Positions 46,580-57,536 of a DNA stretch of 64,000 nt are shown one piece after another (the stretch's first letter is position 1; every line of letters starts with the position of its first letter). A program made the position numbers and the translations under genes. This DNA is from Ascochyta rabiei (taxonomy: Eukaryota; Ascomycota; Dothideomycetes; Pleosporales; Didymellaceae): contig NC_082406.1 of NCBI RefSeq assembly GCF_004011695.2, positions 1,302,001 to 1,366,000 of the forward strand, written 5' to 3'. Under the pieces are notes generated by a model, which was not told where the DNA came from, did no database searches, and worked only from the letters and a program-made list of their open reading frames with translations.

Positions 46580-47249
46580 GGTTACGAGAAGCGAGTGTAG
46601 GGCGACTTCGGCATGCTGGAGAGCGCAGATCAAGGCGCGACGTGAGATCAGACCAAGTGCGCCGTCACAGCTTCACGCTCCATGCCAACGCCCGGCACGG
46701 ATGCCCGCGGGCTCACTAGCGGCATCACGCCGACGATCAGGAACGCTGACGGCTGACCGTACCTCTGAGCCTCACTGCCTTGGACATGCTCAGCGCGGAT
46801 TCCTCGTGTGTCAGACAGTCCCCGGGCGATGTATCGACTCCTGCATCTGCAGTGCATGGTTGGAGTCTTGGAATAGATGGACTGGATTGCATTCAATTTA
46901 TCGACTTGTTGTTTAGGTGCATGCACATGATATTGAACTGTGGTGATTGGGGGTGTGTGTGTGTGCATGTATCAAACTGCGTCTTACAATAGCACAGCCT
47001 CTGCGTCTGTTTATGCCAAGTACAGAAGTGATGAGAACCCCCCAGCACAAGACGATGCAAGCGCATTGGGTTTCGAGCAAAAGAGGCATGCAGGCCGAAA
47101 GTAGACGGAATCGCAAGACACAATCGTTCAGACATGTACTATTCATGTCATGGTGTGGACATGACCTGCTCTCCACCCCGCCGCCCAATGCAAAGCCCCT
47201 CTCGCAAGGGTATATGCTGGATAAATTGCGCCAAAAATAGCCCGGAATC
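46580..47249. other. intergenic
   Basis: About 670 nt, including a short GT repeat at 46953-46966. No gene supported. Confidence 0.4.
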
Positions 47250-47325
47250 CCCCTTTCCCTTCCCTTCCCTTCCCTTCCCTTCCCTTCCCTTCCCTTCCCT
47301 TCCCTTCCCTTCCCTTCCCTTCCCT
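47250..47325 (+). repeat. CCCTT pentanucleotide array
   Basis: About fifteen tandem TTCCC units (GGGAA on the other strand). Lies about 95 nt downstream of the gluconokinase stop. It generates Arg/Glu/Gly-rich frames on the minus strand that are not genes. Confidence 0.95.
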
Positions 47326-47418
47326 AAACGCCAATGATGCTGAACGCTCAAAGTTTCGGCTCTGCAGCTGCGGCCGGAAACGGTAAAATCAGACGAGAAA
47401 CAATCTGCGCGCAGAGGA

Positions 47419-48167
47419 CTACCGGGAGACGAGGACTCTGTCCACGGCGGCCGTTGCGAGCTGAGAAACATCGGCGATGGAGCCCTTGACGTCGACAATC
47501 TCGACGTCCTTGAGCTGCTTCACCTCGAGCTCGTCGGGCTCCTCGAGTGCCGCGAACTGGCTCTCGACCATGCTGTCCTTCATGTAGTGTCCCTGTCTGC
47601 CACGGACGCGGGCGAGGAGCGTCTCCTTGTCGGCGCGGAGGTATACAAAGTGAACGTTGGCATCTGGCTCCTCGTCGTACAGCCTGGCGGTGCGGATCAC
47701 GTCGCGGTACTTCTTCTTGAGAGCGCTGCAGGTGATGACAACGCCCTTGGCGCCCTGCTTGAGGTCCTGGAGGGCTTGGTCGCGCAGGAGGATCAGCCAG
47801 TCCCAGCGATCCTCATCGTTCAGCGGAATACCTGCGGCCATCTTGTCGATGTTGGTTTGGGGGTGATACTGGTGGCGGTCAGTGTGAGGGCACGGGCGAT
47901 TCACAAGGGTCGTCCTACCTCGTCGCCCTCGATGTATTCGAAAGCGTAACGGTCGGCAAGGACCTTGGCGATGGTGCTCTTTCCGCAGCCCGCAGGACCG
48001 GTGACGATGAGGATGTGATGACGACTGGGGATGACCATTTCTGCGGTCTTGACGGCGCTCAGGTTTGCGGGTGAGGTGGATGGTGAGCCGGCAGTAGATG
48101 CAGGAGGCGTAGGCAGCGACACATAATGTACGGGAGTGGAGTGCGTTTGCTCGATGGTCTGCAGCAT
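47419..48167 (-). CDS. gluconokinase
   Basis: Two exons with ATG 48167 (MLQTIEQTHS). The first ends HHILIVTGPAGCGKSTIAKV, a P-loop, then LADRYAFEYIEGDE. A GTAGGA donor intron joins GDE to YHPQTNIDKMAAGIPL, the conserved gluconokinase join with the catalytic Asp-Glu pair. NDEDRWDWLILL, VVITCSALKKKYRDVIR and HFVYLRADKETLLARVRGR then follow, with the lid-type GHYMKDSMVESQF. It phosphorylates gluconate to 6-phosphogluconate. A Ser/Thr/Pro-rich stretch of about 45 residues precedes the P-loop. The earlier start at 48228 lies in another frame and is rejected. Confidence 0.92.
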
Positions 48168-48953
48168 GTTGGCTGTTGGCTGTTGGCTGTTGGCAATCTG
48201 TTGAGAGGGGCGATTGTTTTCTGGTCAACGGGGGCTAGTAGGAGTGGGTGATGGAGTGACGGAGTGACGGAAGCTGGGCATCCACGCAGGCATGAGGAGA
48301 TGGGGTCAAGCTGGGGACTATATAGTGCTGGAGATGGAGGCGAGGCAGGCTATGCTGGGCACTGGTAAGCAGGGGCGGCCGTCGTCTCTTTCAGCTGGGG
48401 CAGTGCGCATCATAGAACGTGGGTGCGTGTCTGGAAAGTCTGGAAATTCCTCCCGCACCCATGACGGCAAGGGTAGGACCAGAGTTTGGGAGCACAGCGG
48501 TGGGAGCCAAGGCTTGATCTGTGCCCATACCGGATGCGACGAGGGAGAGGGAGAGTCTCGTGTGCGTCGGCGTTTGAAAGTTTGGGCGTGCCGGTGCGCG
48601 TGGGATGGTGCAGGTGGCGGATCAGGCAAGGCGTCGCGTTGGCGGATGGAGACCCCGCAAACGCACCCCGGTCATGGTCAGGTACTGGTGCGTCGTGCGC
48701 GTGGCGGCATGGCCCTACTAGGTATGTATGCACAGCGCAGTGCAGCACACTGCCAACACAGCATCCGGCCCGGCAGCCCAGAGCTGCCATCGGGTGGTGC
48801 AGCACATCAGCCATCAGCAGCGGCGCAGTCTTCGGTCCAGAAGCTGAGCTGCTGAGCACATGGCTGACGGGCAAGCGAAGGGGTGAAGAGATTGGATAAT
48901 AGCGCGTGGGGGTCACGCTACATGCTGAAGTCTCTTCCGAGCCGGCGAGAGTC
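48168..48953. other. intergenic region between divergent gluconokinase and VPS26 genes
   Basis: Part of a 1.4 kb divergent interval. Long opposing frames here (such as 48410-49105 minus) come from skewed composition. No domain recognised. Confidence 0.5.
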
Positions 48954-49090
48954 GAGCCTTGAGCCTTGAGCCTTGAGCCTTGAGCCTTGAGCAGCAGCAG
49001 CAGCAACAGGTCGTGTGGGAGCAGCAGCAACACGTAGTGTAGGAGCAGCAACACGTCATGTGGGAGCAGCAACAGGTCGTGTGGGCACAG
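48954..49090 (+). repeat. GAGCCTT heptamer array and imperfect minisatellite
   Basis: Five GAGCCTT units (48954-48992) run into CAG repeats, then about four imperfect copies of a ~25-nt unit containing GGAGCAGCAACA and GTCGTGTGG-like sequence. It falls between the divergent gluconokinase and VPS26 genes. Confidence 0.85.
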
Positions 49091-49548
49091 CGCCAGAGAC
49101 AGCATGCTGGAAACCTTCCAGATGCGCTAGAGCAGCGCCATTCTGCGAGGCAGCACATCCCGAGGCAGCCTCCGCTTGCTGTGCAGTGTTGGTGCAGTGT
49201 CGCGCAGATTCGCAGTCCAGTGCTCTCCGCCGCAGCTCCCGTCTGGGCCGAAGCACGCAGACGGCCCACGTGATGGTTCCGAGGCACCGTGAGCGCTGAC
49301 GTCGAGACCGGCCTTTCCCACCTTTCCCACAGGACAGGCACCGCTTAGGAGCTGTGGGAAGGTCACGTGCGCTAATCGACGCCCATCGGGGCAAGCGTAG
49401 ATCAGCTGCTGTCTTTCCGGGGAGCTGCGCTACCCAACACCATTGCGACCGCGCCGACCACCGACCACCGACCACCGACGACCGCCGACCGCCGACCGCT
49501 GCATCGACTCCAGGAACGCGCCCAGTCATCTGCAGCGCCGTCGCCGCC

Positions 49549-50672
49549 ATGTCCTACTTCTTCTCCACTCCGGTCGACATCGACATTGTCCTCGAGGACC
49601 TGGACGACCGCTCTGCCGTCGACGTCAAGCTCGACAAGAACCGCAAGGAAAAGGTGCCGCTGTACCTCGATGGCGAGTCTGTCAAGGGCCAGGTCACAGT
49701 CAGGCCCAAGGATGGAAAGCGGCTGGAGCACACAGGCATCAAGGTGCAATTCATTGGGACAATTGGTGCGTGCCTTCCTACCAGCGCCTGGCCCCTAGTC
49801 TAATGCCCTGTCCGTCGACACCATGGCGCTCCAATGCTGATACAACATGGCGCAGAGATGTTCTTCGATCGCGGAAACCACCATGAATTCCTCTCCCTCG
49901 GCCAGGAGCTTGCAGCCCCGGGCGAGCTCCAGCACCCCCAAACCTTCGAGTTCAACTTCAAGAACGTCGAGAAGCAATACGAGTCGTACAACGGCATCAA
50001 CGTGAAGCTGCGCTACTTTGTTCGCGTGACCGTATCGCGCCGAATGGCAGACGTGGTCAGGGAGAAAGACTTGTGGGTCTATTCCTACCGGATACCACCC
50101 GAGACCAACAGCTCCATCAAGATGGACGTGGGCATTGAGGACTGCCTGCACATCGAGTTTGAATACTCAAAGTCAAAATACCACCTCAAGGATGTCATTG
50201 TAGGCAGGATATACTTCCTCTTGGTGCGGTTAAAGATCAAACACATGGAGCTGTCCATCATACGGAGGGAAACAACGGGAGCAGCACCCAACCAGTACAA
50301 TGAGAGCGAGACGCTAGTCCGGTTCGAGATCATGGATGGCTCCCCATCGAGAGGTAAGACCCACGATACCGTGGCATGTACATTGCACTGATAAGGCTGT
50401 AGGAGAGACGATCCCAATCCGGCTATTCCTTGGCGGCTTCGACCTCACGCCCACTTTCCGAGAGGTCAACAAGAAGTACTCTACCCGCTACTACTTGAGC
50501 TTGGTACTTATCGACGAAGGTGTGTATCTCCTTATCACTTGACATCTGCCTGGCTAACATGCTTCAAGATGCTCGAAGATACTTCAAGCAGTCGGAGATT
50601 GTGTTGTTCCGACAAGCTCCAGAGGGATTGACATTGGCGCAAGAGCAGAATAAGCTCATGGCGGTACCTTGA
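49549..50672 (+). CDS. VPS26: retromer subunit Vps26
   Basis: Four exons. ATG 49549 starts MSYFFSTPVDIDIVLEDLDD. The first intron (GTGCGT) joins QFIGTI to EMFFDRGNHHEFLSLGQELA. The arrestin-like body shows FEFNFKNVEKQYESYNGINV, LRYFVRVTVSRR, DVGIEDCLHIEFEYSKSKYH, VGRIYFLLVRLKIKHMELS, and ETLVRFEIMDG. The last exons give GETIPIRLFLGGFDLTPTF, RYYLSLVLIDED and RRYFKQSEIVLFR, the family C-terminus. Vps26 with Vps35 and Vps29 forms the retromer that recycles receptors from endosomes to the Golgi. The predicted protein is slightly shorter than many orthologs at the C-terminus (LMAVP) but complete in the core. Confidence 0.95.
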
Positions 50673-51979
50673 GTAGTCTGTTAGATACCAGAGGGCCGGT
50701 ACAGGTTCGCTAGGCGGCTCCACAGCCTCGACGTCCCCGCCTCAGAGAAAGAGCACCCGCGGGATTGGAGACCGCTGAAAGCTCCTCCGCACTCCAAGTG
50801 ACAACATCCTTGGACAGGTAAATACCACTTCAATAATGATACCAATACCAAAATGGCAGTACGGCGAATCTGGCAATTCCCACCGATGTCACCCCCACGT
50901 GTCCAAGCGCCTGCACGCTAACAAAGCTGTTTGCCTGGATCGGGGCACTCGGCCCGGTACGCTACGCTTCGGATTTCTTTTCGACAGAAGTTGCTTCGAC
51001 CAATTGTTTCGGTAGTCGGCCGTCTGCCGCGCTTTCACTCGGTTTTGGCCTGCAAGCCAGCTTTGGTGGGAAGAGAAATGCTTTGTTGGTGCCAAATCGA
51101 ACAAAAATCTCATATCTCGAATGCTGCTGAATGGACAAACTTTCAGAATATACACGTCTCACATCAAACTGTTGATCAAGTCTAACTGAGCCTCTCGTCA
51201 CGCACGATCGATCGCAACATCGCCGCGAAGAAATTGGAGTGATCCAAGCTGGTTTTGACCGCTGATGGATCGCTTAGCAGGGTCGAATCCACATCCATCG
51301 CGACGATAGCTGAGTGATCGTCGATCCATGTAAGTTCGCCACTGTGTGCAAAACCACAATGCCCACTTCTTCTTCCCTTTTTTTTTTACGTCCGGCGCCG
51401 TTCATTGAGGCTCTTTTCGGGTCTGCCCGCTGGCTGCCAAGCACCTAAGCTACTAATAGCCATTTATGGGCATACGCTCCTCAACGGCAAGGTCACAGCA
51501 GGAGCAACGACACATGTTCCACTCTGTCTTTGTCGTCTCGGCGGTGTCATGCTGACACCACAATGCGTCAATCTCAGGCGAATTGTCGCTGCTGATGAAG
51601 TGTGACTGCTTGACTTATCTTGCAAAAGGCATACGGACCACTTTTTCTGGGTGATCAACATTGCGATCGGCAGCCTTCCCTGTACCTGCGACGACACTGG
51701 GACGACACAAGTATCTAGATTAGGATCTCTCGCCTTCCACAGCCTGTTGCAGTCAGTAAAGAATGGAGCTCTGAGACGGGAAGAGGCCTGCTCATTCGCT
51801 GTGCAGACCATGTCTGGTGCGAGTTTGACCGAGAAGTGGAAACCAAAGTTTTGCTGCGATGACGTCGCACATGCAATTCTTTCGATTTCCGTGTTCAAGA
51901 TGAAAGCTTTCCCATCTTTATTAGAACGATCAAGCTTCCACCGTCGTTGATCGGGTAAATCAGCCGCAGACTCTTCAGC
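50673..51979. other. intergenic
   Basis: About 1.3 kb with a T run near 51380. A 216-codon frame on the minus strand (51464-52114) overlaps the first aquaporin exon and has no recognisable motif; I treat it as chance. The aquaporin promoter should lie at its end. Confidence 0.45.
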
Positions 51980-53953
51980 ATGGCGGAGTCCCATCCCAAT
52001 ACGTCCGGTAGGTACCCTACATCGAGCGAGCGTGTACTCCACCGTCCCCTCCCAGTGACGGCACCGAACAATGGAGCCCAATTCTGAGACTGACTGAATC
52101 CCTTGCAGAGCCACAGAATTACTTCGACCAACAACCTAACAGCCAGTCTGCACCACAGAGACCACTTCCTCGTGGCATCAATACCGGAAGCAGCATTGGA
52201 AGAACCAGCACTTCTGGCTTTGATGCACCACACGATCCTCGACTAGCAGCCAAGCGTAACGATACGACACGGTCCAATATGGAACGGACTCAGACCAACC
52301 AGACGGCAGGGACGAGCGATACCCAAAGACTTGAGAAGAAGCAGCAACAGTTGGTCGACGTGGAAAATGAATACTTCAAACTCAACCCCTGGTATAACCA
52401 GCAAAAGGAAAAGCCCGTGTTTGGTCTTGGCCAGCCCCTGCCGCATACTATGCGTCGTGGTATGTGGTGGGGCAAAAGTGACCTGAAGAAGAGGCTGGAC
52501 GACCTCAAAGCAGAAAAAGACGACTTGCAAGCAGGAATAGACGCACGTGACGGACTGGATATAGCGAAGGAGAAGGGTAAGTTCTGGCGTTGACCCCAAT
52601 TCCAATAAAAGCCGATTGTTAACCAGATATCCTAGAATCCGAGAACGAATCGGAAAGTTCTCAGACTCCCCTGAGGCGAGGCCAGTCTTCACAGCCCCAG
52701 AGCTTGGAGCAGTGCCAGTCCTACAGCCATGGTCGCATGCCAAATGTGCGACAACCAACATCCAATTCGTACTCCATGGCTGGAAATCAGCGCAACGATG
52801 ATGCAGCATCACAACGTGCACCGATCAACGAACATGGCCTGACTGAAACTGATCAAGGGAATAATGGACGGAACAACTTTGGCCTCCAGGACGGCCTCCA
52901 TCCACTTCAGGAACTCGACACTGGCGCTACAACGCAAACACAAAAAGAAGAGAAGGAGATCAAGAAGCGGGAACATGAAGAGCAACAGGCGTACTACAAT
53001 CAATACCGCAACCCAATTGCAAGATTACGGGCACAGTACCCTCAGGCACCAGCTGAGTTCCTTGCTGTAGGAGTACCAGTCGCGTAGGGTTAAACATGGC
53101 TGACATTTCCAGACATTCGTATACCTTTTCCTCGGGATAGCAGCCAATTTGTCTATCGCGACTTCGGCAGAATCAACAGGCAACTTTGAAACACAGGCCT
53201 GGGCGTGGGGCTTCGCCGTGACGGTAGGTATCTACTTGAGTGGTGGTGTATCTGGTGGTCACCTTAGTCCTTGCATTACCATTGCGCTCTCTATATTCCG
53301 TGGTTTTCCATGGCGAATGGCGATTGTGTACATTTGCATGCAGATGCTTGCTGGCCTGGCCGCAGGAGGCCTGGCATATGGGCATGTCTCTACTCCGATT
53401 CTATCTCAAATCGTGCTAATTATTTATCAGCCTGTACTATGATGCAATCAACTCCATGGACCCAGGACATACGCTCGACATAACAGGCAAAGCTCTCTTT
53501 CCCAAGGGACCTGCCTTCACAGCAACGACAGCCTTCTTCAATGACTTTGTCTTCATGGCCGTCTACACCTGCATTGCCTTTGCCCTTGGAGATGACCAGA
53601 ACTCACCTCCCGGGCAAGGTATGACTGCTTTGGTCTTTGGCTTCATGGGATACCTCATGATGGTCTCACTCGGCTACAACACCGGACTTGGAATCTCGCC
53701 TGCACGCGACCTGGGTCCCAGGCTCGTTGGCCTCTGGGCCGGCTACGATTCCTTCAGTGATGCGTACTGGGCGTATGGTCCATTCGGTGCAGCTATTAGT
53801 GGTGCGATATTCGGAGGATTCATTTACGACTTGTTCATCTTTGTGGGTGGAGAGTCACCGGTCAACTACAGGTGGCCCAAAAAGGGTGACATTAAATGGA
53901 AGCTCCACGAAAGGAAGGAGGAGGCAAAAGACAAAATTCACAGCGTAGCTTAG
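51980..53953 (+). CDS. aquaglyceroporin-type MIP channel with altered NPA motifs
   Basis: Exon 1 is 51980-52007 (MAESHPNTS), spliced to a long Asn/Gln/Ser-rich N-terminal region. That region includes EKKQQQLVDVENEYFKLNPW, a charged KSDLKKRLDDLKAEKDDL helix, and KEKDILESENESE across the next intron. An exon join at EFLA to TFVYLFLGIAANLS starts the channel. The six-helix MIP fold has its first half-helix as GGHLSPCIT, where NPA is normal. After a GC-AG intron (53382-53430) the second half continues LYYDAINSMDPGHTL, FVFMAVYTCIAFALGDD and LGYNTGLGISPARDLGPRL, where the second NPA is also Ser-Pro-Ala. The Asp and Arg of PARD are retained, as in glycerol-permeable channels. The C-terminal tail is basic and soluble. 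Confidence 0.88.
53382..53430 (+). other. GC-AG intron in the aquaporin gene
   Basis: The exon ends GCA TAT GG, the intron starts GCATGT and ends TTATCAG with a GCTAAT branch-like site, and the next exon continues C TTG-phase CTG TAC TAT GAT. Only this donor gives the family join LAYG-LYYDA. The same donor hexamer, GCATGT, occurs in the Mago gene. Confidence 0.75.
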
Positions 53954-54344
53954 AGCGATGGTTGACCTGATAAAGAAAATTACGATTCGCCATGTTTCAA
54001 GGGTCGTGGTATTTGATCACTCCGGAAATAGGGGTGGCTGTCCCCGCATCCGATTGGGAACTAGGCGCAGCTTGTAGTCCGTCATCCTTTCCAGCGACCT
54101 CACTAACACTTACTAAACACCCACTAGTGTTCACTTCTCGTGGGGCTGATTGAGGTGGTTCCAAAACATTCCGGGCTACAAGGCCATAATGTCTGCGAAG
54201 AGTAGCTACCTTCATCCGCAGAGTCACGACAGATTTGGACCTGATACCTTGACCCGTGTCACCATCATCAAACTTCTATACCACGCCGGCAATACCTGTA
54301 CTAGGCTTCACGCATCTGCCGGCACCACGATCGTCTAACTAGCA
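53954..54344. other. intergenic
   Basis: 390 nt between co-oriented genes. Nothing recognised beyond presumed 3' and promoter sequence. Confidence 0.4.
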
Positions 54345-55594
54345 ATGGCGCATTCGGCCGCTCTCGATATGCCGTCAGGAGGAAGCTCGTCACTAAAACC
54401 TACCACAGAGAAGGAAGAACACAGCAACAATTTGTCTACAGTCGGGATGCGCGAGCGAGTCAAGCACATTACATGGGCGTGGTTTTTGTCGACAATGTCA
54501 ACGGGCGGGCTGACAATCGCTCTCGCGGAGACGCCACACAAGTTTACCGGTGAGCACGAACACAAGCTGACACAACGGAAAGAGCTGACTTGCGTGCAGG
54601 ACTCTACTACATTGGCCTCATCGTTTTCTTCTTCAATATTTGCATATTCATGCTCCTTTGCATCTGCACGATAGCACGAGCCGTGTTACACTTCCAGCAC
54701 TTCAAAAAGTCGTTCACTCACCCAGCAGAATCCTTCTTCCTAGGCTCTTTCTACCTCAGCATAAGCGTCATCATCGGATCCGTCCAACTCTACGGCGTCA
54801 CGTATGGCTCCGGCTACCCATGGCTCGTATCCGCAATGAACGCCCTGTACTGGATATACGCAGCTATCTCCCTCACGAGCTCGCTTTTCCAATACTACAT
54901 TCTCATAGCATACAGTCCAGTCCGGCCTGTTCCCTTCCTGCCGAGCACATTCCTTGCAGGCTACTCGGCAATGCTGACGGGCACCCTGTCCTCGCTCATC
55001 GCAGGACACCAGCCCCCGGGTCGAGCAATGGCGATCATCATATCCGGATGTGCATACCAAGGCTTTGGGTGGATCATATCGCTCATATGCACTGCATTCT
55101 TCATCAAGAACCTCATGGAGAACGGACTACCCCCAGCACATCTGCGTCCTGGCTTGTTCATCCCAGTGGGATCAGGCGCATACACGATAGTTGCCCTCAT
55201 CGGGCAGGCGAACGCGATACCAGAATCGTACGGGTATTTCGCTGCTCATCCCAGAGCCAAGAGCATATTGCAAACGGTTGCCCTGTTCTGCGGCATCTTT
55301 CTGTGGTTGTACAGTTTTTGGCTATTCGCGTTTGCAGTCGTAGGGAATGTCATTGTGGTGGGCAAGATGCCGTTTTCGCTTACGTGGTGGGCGTTCATCT
55401 TCCCAAACGTGGGCTTCATGGTGTCTACAGTCATGATAGGGAACGAGTTGGAGAGTGAAGAGATACTCTGGGTAGGCAGTGTTATGACTGCGTTGCTGGC
55501 TGCCATCTGGTGTGTTGCGTTCATCGGATGTATTAGGGCGGTATGGACGAAGCGGATAGTGTGGCCTGGGAAGGACGAAGACAAGGACCGATGA
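54345..55594 (+). CDS. TDT-family transporter (malic acid / C4-dicarboxylate or sulfite type)
   Basis: Two exons (54345-54549 and 54600-55594) encode 399 residues. The first exon ends in the family signature ITWAWFLSTMSTGGLTIALAETPHKF, and G joins LYYIGLIVFFFNICIFM after the intron. About ten helices follow, including FFLGSFYLSISVIIGSVQLYG, YSAMLTGTLSSLIAGHQPPG, RPGLFIPVGSGAYTIVALIG and LTWWAFIFPNVGFMVSTVMIG. These match the tellurite-resistance/dicarboxylate (TDT, SLAC1-like) family that includes Mae1 malate permease and Ssu1 sulfite pump. The TWWAFIFPNVG block fits Mae1-like members best. Location is plasma membrane. The substrate cannot be assigned by sequence alone. Confidence 0.88.
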
Positions 55595-56497
55595 TTGCTC
55601 AAAAGAAGTCCAATATACATCAAGTCATTGAATCGCAAGGTTGTCGCTGTGGTTCGACATGTTCTTCCACGCTCACGCCAGGGGTAGTGCACCCCCAAGA
55701 TTGAGGGACTCGACAATGCCAAGTATAGTCACGATGAACCTTCAGCCAAGAGATCGGAAAGGCGGAAACTGAGCCGCTTACAGATTTAGGCCTCCGCTGT
55801 GTGGCTTGGGCATTCTGTACACCTGCAGGGATCGACTTTGGCCGTGACCGCGCCTCCTCCGGAGTGAAGTCCACAGCATGCCGTTCAACATCTGGACCCC
55901 AAGGCGTATCTTCTTCTCATCATAGTTTGATGCTCACCGGTTGGCAAATGTGCAGGGTGTTACAGCATGGATGACATCATCTCACTTCGCTTCCAATTTC
56001 TCTGCATCCTTCTACATTCGCACTACGCCATTTGACCACTTCTCCCTGAACGCCTCACAGTACTATGACCAGATCTTGAAACAAGTAGCCTGAGATCAAG
56101 CACCTTACATGTGCTGGTTGAGGCTGGAAAAGGCTTGATCTTGCGACGAGGCGCAGTAGACAGCGCCATACGTGTACGAAGAACGGCTAGTCCTCCACAG
56201 CTGCACAAGTATGCAGAAGCGTGCAGTACCACAAGGCACACTGCGCCAATCGTGGTGCTGTGATGAGCTGAAGCAAGAACCGAGATGGGGCTTGACAAAG
56301 TTTGCAGTTTTGGCCCCCAAGCCCATGGGGGCCGTAAATACACAGCGGTCGGGGACGGGACAGTGCGCACCATTCTTAAAGGCAGCTGTCATTCTTGCCA
56401 ACATCTCGACGTTTTCGCAAATTCCGTTATTTGGTTGACGACTTTTTCTTTGCGACTGCATCAAGAGAGGTTGACATTGAACGGTTACCGCATCAAG
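55595..56497. other. intergenic
   Basis: About 900 nt. No gene recognised. Minus-strand frames of about 80-160 codons here overlap the TDT gene or show random composition. Confidence 0.4.
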
Positions 56498-57536
56498 ATG
56501 AAGTTCTTATCGACTGCCTTCTCGGCCATGTTTCTCTTCGAACTCGCACTCGCGCAGGTCTCTGGCCAGGCAACATGTTACTTTGCAAACGGAACCGCAA
56601 CACCAAAAACACCAGACTATCTCCAGTACCAAGCTTGCAGCGGAAGCGCAATCTGCTGTGGATTGAACCGTTCCAACCCGTCAAACGGTGATCCAGCCAA
56701 GGGCTTCACGAAAGACGAATGTCTGCCAAACGGTCTGTGCCAGAACAGAGTGACAGAGAACGGGGTCGGAAAGGTGTCATATGTGCGTTACAGTCTGATC
56801 ACGGAACCTTCACCCAGCTAACAGGTTTTAGTGGGTGGATTTCTGCACCAACAGTGACGTCTCTGGGGGCGGCTGTCTAGACGTCTGTCATGAAACGAAG
56901 AACGCGTTTGGAAACACGGCATTGACACCTTGCGACGGAACCGCTACCAGCGATCGTTGGTGCTGCGGCGGAAAAACTGACTGCTGCACATCTAACGTTG
57001 GCGTTGTCCAACTCGCCCAGGTATTGGGTGGCAGCTTATCAAGTATCGTAAGCGCATCGAGGAGCTCGACGATTCCGAGCTCGGCAGAAAGTTTTCGTGC
57101 AGCGGCAACAGAATCGTCGACTTCCCCGGCATCTGCGGACGCATCGTCTACGCCATCATCTACCGGCGCCGCTTCTGGACCAAACTCATCTTCCAGTTCA
57201 TCCTCAGGCTCCGGCTCGAAGCTGTCTGGCGGTGCCATAGCTGGGATCGTCATCGGCGCGCTAGCCGGCGTGGCCTTGCTCGCAGCAGCCATCTTCTTTG
57301 CCCGCCGAGCAGCAATGTGGAAGAAGAAGGCGTCAGCTACCCCTGAGACAGGCGTAGTCCCGCCGTACACACAACACACCAACGGTTACGGATCAGCGGG
57401 AGCATACGACACGCCTACGAGCGACAAGTATGCGCATGCTAATCAAGGGGAGATGTACGGGAGCGGGCTGCCACATGAGCTTCCTGGAGGGGCGATGGAC
57501 AGTGAGCTGCCTGCACAGGACTCCCCGAAGAAGTGA
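56498..57536 (+). CDS. Cys-rich single-pass surface protein
   Basis: Two exons (56498-56782 and 56832-57536) encode 329 residues. Signal peptide MKFLSTAFSAMFLFELALA, then an extracellular domain with about 14 Cys: ATCYFANG, CSGSAICCGLN, KDECLPNGLCQNR, WVDFCTNSDVSGGGCLDVCHE and DRWCCGGKTDCC. A Ser/Thr/Ala-rich stalk (residues ~160-220) leads to one transmembrane helix (GAIAGIVIGALAGVALLAAAIFFA) followed by ARRAAMWKKK and a ~75-residue cytosolic tail. The plan is that of fungal surface proteins with a Cys-rich head and mucin-like stalk, comparable in layout with wall-stress sensors but without a recognised WSC domain. Function is unknown. The splice restores VSYWVDFC in frame. Confidence 0.8.

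Noticed and set aside
48410..49105. 231-codon minus-strand frame with Leu/His repeats
   Set aside because: Generated by the minisatellite; no domain.
51230..51310. tRNA-like GGTCGAATCC sequence
   Set aside because: It resembles a T-arm but no acceptor or anticodon stem can be paired around it.
51464..52114. 216-codon minus-strand frame
   Set aside because: No motif, overlaps the first aquaporin exon and runs over intergenic sequence; probably chance.
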